Positions 19,953 through 25,000 of a DNA stretch of 25,000 nt are shown here, piece after piece. Where the stretch lies: the NCBI GenBank assembly GCA_030141605.1, contig JAQGDQ010001717.1:1-25000 (forward strand). The letters run 5' to 3'. Every line of letters begins with the position of its first letter. Within the stretch, counting starts at the first letter, position 1. A program made the position numbers and the translations under genes. This DNA comes from Tubiluchus corallicola (Eukaryota > Priapulida > Priapulimorpha > Priapulimorphida > Tubiluchidae). The notes beneath the pieces are model-generated. The model saw only the letters and a program-made list of their open reading frames with translations. It was not told the origin of the DNA and did no database searches.

Positions 19953-20206
19953 AGCTTATTTTATAATGTAATAACAATTTGTATGGATGTTTACATGTTG
20001 CTGTGGAATAAATGATCTTCCTCAAAAACACAAGCGCAGACTAACATTTGATAACATGAATTCCCTTAAAAACCATATTTTTTCCCAAAACCTTTATAAA
20101 AAACACAACTGCTACCGATATGGAGAGCAGTTTTCTGAGAAACGGAAGCACATTTCAATTTTTGCAGGCGTGCTGTGCAGGTAATTTTACACAGATTTAA
20201 TGCCGA

Positions 20207-20793
20207 ACGGGTTGCTTATTAAATTGCGCACGACGTGAAGTTTATTGGCACTAAAATTCAGAGCGACGTGGGCGTATCAGCATAATAAAATACCATTAGC
20301 TGTCTTGTAAGAAAAACATAAACGCTCATTAGAACCACAAGAGGTTTTTTGTGCTTGCAAAATGATATTTTGATGCACTAATTAGAAACGTGGTAGTCCA
20401 AGTCTCCGGTTTTTATGAATGTCTAAGTTTTATACTTTTTAGCTAGCTTCGAGAAAAACGAGAAAAACTTTTCGCTTGCCAAGAAACCACGTGGTTTAAC
20501 GGATCGCCTCAAAATTTGGAATAAATACACATTGAAACAATTATTTATGTATAGCCGCTCCTGGTTGGTTATTTGTAACCCACTTGATGATTGGCTGAAA
20601 CGTTCGCTCCTATGAAATTACTAGGTTATCTGGAAATTTCAGCAAAGATGGACTTACTGCGCTTTTTAGTTGCCATAAATTCGCTTAATAAACTTCAGAT
20701 CGTCAAATCGTTCAGCGGTAAGGTGTAGCTTAGTGATAAAAATGTTTCGATATAAAAACTCACTTTAATAATAATAAAATAATAATTTTTATG
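20207..20793. other. Stretch without recognisable gene
   Basis: It contains ATTGGCTG near 20592 (CCAAT-box-like on either strand) but no frame or shared repeat of note. Confidence 0.4.
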
Positions 20794-20875
20794 GACCTAT
20801 AAGCGTTTACGGTTTATTAAGGCCACCAGAAATGATCTATAGTAATTTTGATAAAACGTATTAATAAATATCCAC
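20794..20875 (+). repeat. Dispersed ~85-bp repeat, copy 2
   Basis: The partner is 17663-17750, in direct orientation, sharing CCTATAAGCGTTTACGG, CCACCAGAAATGAT and TATAGTAATTT. Confidence 0.75.
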
Positions 20876-21059
20876 ATACAGCATACAATAACAGGTCACA
20901 ATTTATTGCTAATACGTGTATATTAAAAGCACAAAACGGTTGGAAAATAAACTAATTCAGAATTTATACATCCACCGCCATATTAATTAAATCATAATTT
21001 TTTTCATTTTTTTTGTGCATAGTTGTAAATACGTTTAATTTTATTCGTCGTTACTTTCC

Positions 21060-21230
21060 ATTACTACACAGTAGTTTAGATTGCACTGACGCATTTGCCT
21101 TTAGCAGTGTAAGTTTTTATTAACTAACACTGATTGATCATCTCTGTAAAGTTTTTATCAGTGATTATTAAATATAATCTTTATTTGCCATTAAAATACA
21201 TTGATAATATATATATATATATATATATTG
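21060..21230 (+). mobile_element. LINE 3' end fused to an inverted LINE terminus and (TA)n
   Basis: TAGTTTAGATTGCACTGACG (21072-21091) with TTAGCAGTGTAAG and AACTAACACTGATTG is the plus-oriented 3' UTR core. About 60 bp later the terminus ATGGCAAATAAAGATTAT appears on the opposite strand (21175-21198), followed on the plus strand by ATTGATAATATATATATA. The copy is therefore internally inverted, not a simple insertion. Confidence 0.7.
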
Positions 21231-21460
21231 TGCATCTATATAAACAGGTAAAATTAGCTGTTTATTAATTTGTTTTCTTCCGTCAGATGTCTGACTCCGC
21301 CACAGCTAAAGTTTATGACGTCACATGTTGTGTGTTTCGTGTTTTAAGCTTAACCTGTAAGCCTGTTAAATTTTGTACCTAAATTACTAGAGAAGAACTA
21401 ATGTAGACCTAGCCAACGTCCACTACACACGGAAGCTGGCCAGCATTTAAACAGAATATA
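21231..21460. other. Non-coding stretch
   Basis: It contains TATGACGTCACATG (21315-21328), a CRE-like site. No gene is evident. Confidence 0.35.
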
Positions 21461-21535
21461 GGCAAAAATGGCACAGGTAAAAATGGCACAGGAAACATGG
21501 CACAGGTAAAAATGGCACGGGAAAAAATGGCACAC

Positions 21536-22726
21536 TTAGTGAAATGTGAGTTTAGGGATAGGAGATAATTAGGGTTACCGTGGCAGTTACCGTTAGGGTT
21601 ACCATGGGAGATAAATATTTTAGTTATTTTTACCTTTAGTTTATTAGTTATGCTTCAACACAGTTTGTTTGTTTGCCTGTTTGTCTGGCTGTTTTTGTCT
21701 GTTATGACAGTAAGCCTGTTACACAACAACTACCTAGTAGATTTCCATGAAACTTTGTGGAGAAGGCGGGACATTGGGTGCCAAAATGGGAATCTTTTCG
21801 AGAAGTTGTTTTTTGCGAAACTTGAGCGAACACCACAAACAAAAAGACATTCGTGTAGCACTTGGAGGTCTCAGAGAGACGTTTAGCATTTCTTTTTCCT
21901 TATCTCCACCTGGGCAAACAATGTACTGTAGTTATTTCAAGTTAGCTTAATCAAGTTATCTTAATTTTACATACTATTAACAAATAATAGTCTTTCTATC
22001 TTTTATATCATCTCATATATGAGCTTCATTCATTACGTCATTCTATTTTAAGCACTAAAAGTTTTTTTAACACGATTCACTTCAAATTTTCAGATTATTT
22101 CCGTTACTTTTTTTTCTATCACTGTGTGGGACAATCTAACAAGCCCTGCCTTTTGATTGCCCGCAACACATTTACCTTCGTATATAGGTGAACAGTGTTT
22201 GAGGCTTTTCCTGTGCAGTATTTCTTATTTGTATTATATCCATTGTAGGCCCTTTCACTAGATATGAAACTATTGTAAATGTGTAATGTGAAATAAATGA
22301 CTTATGACTTATTTCCTTGCAGTTTCATTTTGAGAAATTCTCGCTTGTGAAACGCTGTCTATAACTTTTGGTTATTAATGTGTATTATAAGGTGACTTGG
22401 AGAGTTAATACGTATATATTTCTCAGTCTATTACCATCGAGAAAATTAATGGTTAAAATGGTTGATAAACACTATCTGGAACAATCGTGCATTATTGATT
22501 ATAAATCTATTTAACGAACAAATATTTTTCGAGACTTTTGCTTGTCTATATAATACAAATACAGGCACATTTTTGTATGTTTGCTGGTTGATCTTTATGT
22601 TGAATTTTTTAGTCAAAAGAATCAGTCGAATAAATCTAGGATTGTTCGGTTTTGGTAGAAATCTGCTTCCTACTGAGCGCAGGCTAGTTTTATCACAGAA
22701 ATCAAATGCATCAATATAAGCATATT
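21536..22726. other. Interior of the foldback-like structure
   Basis: A plus frame at 21650-21886 (78 codons) starts MLQHSLFVCLFVWLFLSVM, a signal-like hydrophobic stretch, then LVDFHETLWRRRD; I do not recognise it. A second plus frame at 22462-22719 (85 codons) overlaps a 108-codon minus frame at 22446-22772. None has clear coding signs. GTGAAATAAATGACTTATGACTTATT near 22288-22313 looks like a LINE-type terminus with a short TGACTTA repeat. Confidence 0.35.
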
Positions 22727-23072
22727 TGCCATTTTTTCTACTTTTCCATTTGTGCCATTTTTCCGGTGCCATTTTTACTTACTTTTCCATTAGTGCCACC
22801 TTTGCTTGTGCCATTTTTACGTGTGCCATTTTTTCCTGTGCCATTTTTATCTGTGCCATTTTTACCGTGCCATTTTTACCTGCGCTATTTTTACTTACTT
22901 TTCCATTACTGCCACTTTTGCTTGTGCCATTTTTACGTGTGCCATTTTTTCCTGTGCCATTCTTACCTGTGCCATTTTTGCCGTGCCATTTTTACCTGTG
23001 CTATTTTTCCTGTGTTGTTTTTACCATGCCATTTTTTCCTGTGCCATTTTTACCTGTGCCATTTTTACCGCG
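22727..23072. repeat. 15-bp array with 116-bp higher-order unit
   Basis: TGCCATTTTTACC-type units with ACGTG, CCTG and CCG spacers. The block starting ACTTACTTTTCCATTA occurs at 22777 and 22893, 116 bp apart, showing block duplication. Stop-free plus frames (Cys-His-Phe and Val-Pro-Phe rich) are artefacts. Confidence 0.93.
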
Positions 23073-23769
23073 CACTCTTTAAACCGTTTTAAAATATCAG
23101 CACTATTTTAGAGAGCGCATCATGATATCAAAACGATGTGATCAAATCGTAAGTTGATTTATTTTTTGATTGACTCCAATTTCTTCCAATAATTTCGCCC
23201 ACGGCTGCTGTGACAAGCTTTTGCAACTTGTAGCATCGTGTAAACAGATCCCTACGATTACTACGAGCAACTTAAGCCAGAATGTTTATACAACCGACAG
23301 AAATGCATCTCATAATAACAGTAGTGCTAAAAGACGTAAACGTCGAGATTACATACCTTACATATTCTCGCCTCCACAGTGACAGACAAGGAAGCCAACC
23401 GACTTGGCAATTGGTTTCGGTTCTTGCTAAAGCGTGTAGAATTAATGCAATTAACACTGTCCTCAGAAACGCGTTGAACGATTTGTTTTTCTAGACGCTT
23501 AGCGTTCTCATGCGCTGTTCGCCCGTTCGTCACCTAGTCTGCGATGTTAACATATCGTTTTACACATACTGACCGCTTGTGTGCGCAGCCTCCGTGTAAA
23601 TGAAGCCAGAGAGCCACTCAAGCGATCCTCGCCTGGGTAAAGAAGCCGCTAGTTGACCCAGTTATTGGAGCGCAGTGTCATAGGCCAACCCAGCCCATTG
23701 GACGTAATGTAACGTAATGTTATTACATTAGTAAAATTTATTTAGTGCGTGAAATGTCATACTTAGACT
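23073..23769. other. Stretch with overlapping unassigned frames
   Basis: A plus frame over 23170-23382 includes NNSSAKRRKRRDYIPYIF, a basic patch like a nuclear localisation signal, and a plus frame at 23282-23494 overlaps it. CTCGCCTCCACAG at 23369-23381 could be a splice acceptor. No family is recognised and frames on both strands compete, so no gene is called. Confidence 0.3.
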
Positions 23770-23868
23770 TCCCCACGAGAGCGTGAGCCACAACCAGTTA
23801 TGATGTTAAACACTGCTGGGCTTGGTTAGTAAGTGGATGAGTGACTGTGAGAAAACAGTTTTGTATGA
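23770..23868 (+). pseudogene. 5S rRNA-like sequence (pseudogene or 5S-derived SINE)
   Basis: GTTAAACACTGCTGGGCTTG followed by GTTAGTAAGTGGATGAGTGAC resembles the internal promoter and 3' half of animal 5S rRNA (GCTAAGCA..GGGCCTGGTTAGTACTTGGATGGGAGAC). The 5' half (CCCCACGAGAGCGTGAGCC) does not fit a normal 5S stem I partner and the loop residues are altered, so it is unlikely to be a working 5S gene. A SINE with a 5S-derived head (SINE3-type) or a decayed 5S copy fits. No T-run terminator follows closely. Confidence 0.55.
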
Positions 23869-24480
23869 TTTCAATCACCATTCACACCCCTCATCCCTCC
23901 GTTTATTTCTTTTATTGAGAGAGAGAGAGAACTCAATGAATTAGATTCAGGTTCCGCGTATAATCTCGCAACGTACCGAAAAGACCACACCATTCTATAT
24001 AAAGGTCAGGAGTTCATAACATCGCTGAATTGCCGCGTTCTCCTTTTTTCTTCCTAAAGCACAACAGATATATATCACGGGAAGAATCGTATAAGTAATC
24101 TACTTTATAATTACCGAAATGTAATCGGTAAAATTACATTATTACCTTGTACATGCATGGCAATTCTTGGTTCGTCCTTATCGGTGTGCAGTCACTGTTG
24201 AAGCGCTGAAGCTCGTAACAGAAAGTTTTTAAATTGCAATGTATTGCTGAGTGATACATGGCACTCGAAATTTAGTTCAGAACAGTTTATTACTTATTTC
24301 CGACAGTCTATTTTGGACAGTATTTCAAATTTGTAATAAGTATCTATTTCTCTCGAGTTTTAGGCGTTTGAAAGGCAAGAAAAGGCCTAGCTAAAGCAAG
24401 TCTCAAAAATATTATAACGGTTAGAGGCAATCTTAAGCGTTTATCATACTCACGTTAAAAGAATTTCCTGTTTGTTTTCA
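23869..24480. other. Stretch without recognisable gene
   Basis: A short (GA)n tract lies at 23917-23931, about 50 bp after the 5S-like sequence. Otherwise it is AT-rich DNA without frames of note. Confidence 0.4.
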
Positions 24481-24484
24481 TTTT

Positions 24485-24523
24485 AAATACTCCCGCGAGA
24501 CTGTCACGGCGGCGCCATGTTAG
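24485..24523 (+). promoter_or_regulatory. GC-rich segment and upstream ATG before the candidate exon
   Basis: CCCGCGAGACTGTCACGGCG then GCGCCATGTTAG stands out from the AT-rich surroundings. GCGCCATGTT resembles a YY1-type site (core CCAT). An ATG at 24517 opens a 13-codon upstream frame that overlaps the start at 24524 and ends at 24558; if transcribed it would act as an inhibitory upstream ORF. Confidence 0.3.
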
Positions 24524-24720
24524 ATGTCGTCACAGAACCACAACACAAATCTTTATAGTACACGTGCTCAGAACTCACTGCGACTGTGTTCGAGTGATGT
24601 CATGCCACGTGATCAGTCACATGGTGGCTTATCAATTGGCGGACTGAATGAAACATGTCTGCGCCAACGTTTACTGCAGCGGTTGAAATATTTTACAAAA
24701 TTTGGAGTAAATGCGAGAAC
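24524..24720 (+). CDS. Possible first coding exon of a host gene
   Basis: From ATG at 24524 the frame is open for 65 codons and then meets AAC|GTGAGT, a consensus 5' splice site at 24721; the first in-frame stop (TGA) lies inside that donor. This arrangement is common at the end of a real first exon. The peptide starts MSSQNHNTNLYSTRAQNSLR, is Ser/Asn/Gln-rich and polar for about 45 residues, and ends in a basic amphipathic stretch, LRQRLLQRLKYFTKFG. I do not recognise a family. The exon is less AT-rich than its surroundings and is preceded by a GC-rich segment. The next exon would lie beyond or near the window end. Chance open frame remains possible. Confidence 0.4.
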
Positions 24721-25000
24721 GTGAGTACTTTATTCGCTTGAGATTATACTTAGGTGATAAATTTTTTATTGTGAATTTTCTGAGGCTTACTTTGGTTGGC
24801 CATTTTCTTGTCCATTAAATTATTCATCGGCAGATCTACTGAGACTTAACGAGATGCCAGATTCAAGCGATAACAGAAGTTCTTATTTGATGTATGTATA
24901 CTGTTGTGTTTTGTTTCTCTCGGAAGGCTCGTAGAGAAAACCAGAAAACACTTCGTCAAATTAAACTAGTTTATTAAGCGAGAATTCTACAACACAAAAG
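24721..25000 (+). other. Presumed intron start
   Basis: AT-rich sequence after the GTGAGT donor with no further frame or repeat. It would be the first intron if the preceding exon call is right. Confidence 0.3.

Larger units (their letters stand above)
18989..20206 (+). mobile_element. LINE 3' part, copy B of the large inverted duplication
   Basis: This is the plus-strand partner of 9526-10415. It contains the coding remnant, a 3' UTR with four 108-bp repeats, then TGGAATAAATGATCTTCCTC (about 20004-20023) and shared flank ending near ATTTTACACAGATTTAAT at 20202. Beyond that the two copies differ. Confidence 0.8.
21461..23072. mobile_element. Foldback-like structure with inverted short-repeat arrays
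   Basis: The left array (21461-21535) repeats CAGGTAAAAATGGCA about five times. The right array (22727-23072) repeats the reverse complement TGCCATTTTTACCTG more than 20 times. The arrays face each other across about 1.2 kb. Inverted ends built of tandem short repeats are typical of Foldback-type elements. I found no clear TSD and no transposase, so the call is tentative. Confidence 0.45.

Noticed and set aside
22446-22772. 108-codon minus frame
   Set aside because: It overlaps an 85-codon plus frame and runs into the 15-bp array; there is no family match or splice context.
22706-23111. Cys-His-Phe rich frames resembling repeated metal-binding motifs
   Set aside because: The Cys-His spacing is just the 15-bp TGCCATTTTTACC repeat, and the same DNA reads as Val-Pro-Phe in another frame.

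Overview
This window looks like nuclear DNA of an animal, most likely an aquatic invertebrate, although the species cannot be named from sequence alone. It is AT-rich. It has no bacterial-style gene packing and no long intact reading frame outside simple repeats. It is dominated by broken non-LTR retrotransposons (LINEs), short hAT-type DNA elements, long microsatellites and minisatellites, and one 5S rRNA-like fragment. Most of the long open frames are microsatellite or minisatellite DNA that lacks stop codons, not genes. The only host-gene candidate I would follow up is a possible first exon at 24524-24720, whose frame stays open up to a consensus GTGAGT splice donor.

Layout. 1-2100: a near-perfect inverted pair of LINE 3' ends encloses CA/TG tracts and a 17-bp minisatellite. 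2120-3300: a ~345-bp unit is present twice in tandem, and the second copy is split by a 5'-truncated LINE with an 11-bp target-site duplication (TSD). 4021-5002: a LINE C-terminal remnant is followed by eight 74-bp repeats. 5440-7930: a CT tract, then two more LINE 3' ends with (CTA)n and (TA)n tails. 8480-9525: an LTR-like fragment is split by a 956-bp hAT-type element with 15-bp terminal inverted repeats (TIRs) and an 8-bp TSD. 9526-10950: an antisense LINE end and a second LTR-like sequence with a TATA box. 11058-11815: a hairpin and a 31-bp satellite. 12165-12928: an antisense LINE end. 13820-15592: an antisense LINE whose tail is a ~490-bp compound triplet repeat, and whose coding segment has been amplified into eight 104-bp repeats. 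15812-16299: a second short hAT-like element with a perfect 8-bp TSD. 18350-20200: an inverted copy of the 9526-10950 block, with its own tandem expansions. 21060-23072: a palindromic LINE end, then a foldback-like structure with inverted arrays of a 15-bp motif. 23770-23868: a 5S-like sequence. 24480-24720: the candidate promoter and first exon.

Two themes connect these parts. First, several related LINE 3' ends share a short 3'-UTR core (ACGCRTTTG then AACAGTG or a close variant) and an ATGGCAAATAAAG-like terminus. They end in a simple repeat (CTA, TA or, in a different family, TAA or ATG) and not in poly(A), so much of the microsatellite content is plausibly seeded by LINE tails. Second, nearly every dead element has undergone its own internal tandem amplification (17, 31, 56, 74, 104, 108, 114 and 116 bp units). 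The genes do not form a pathway; this is an accumulation zone for mobile elements upstream of, or between, host genes.
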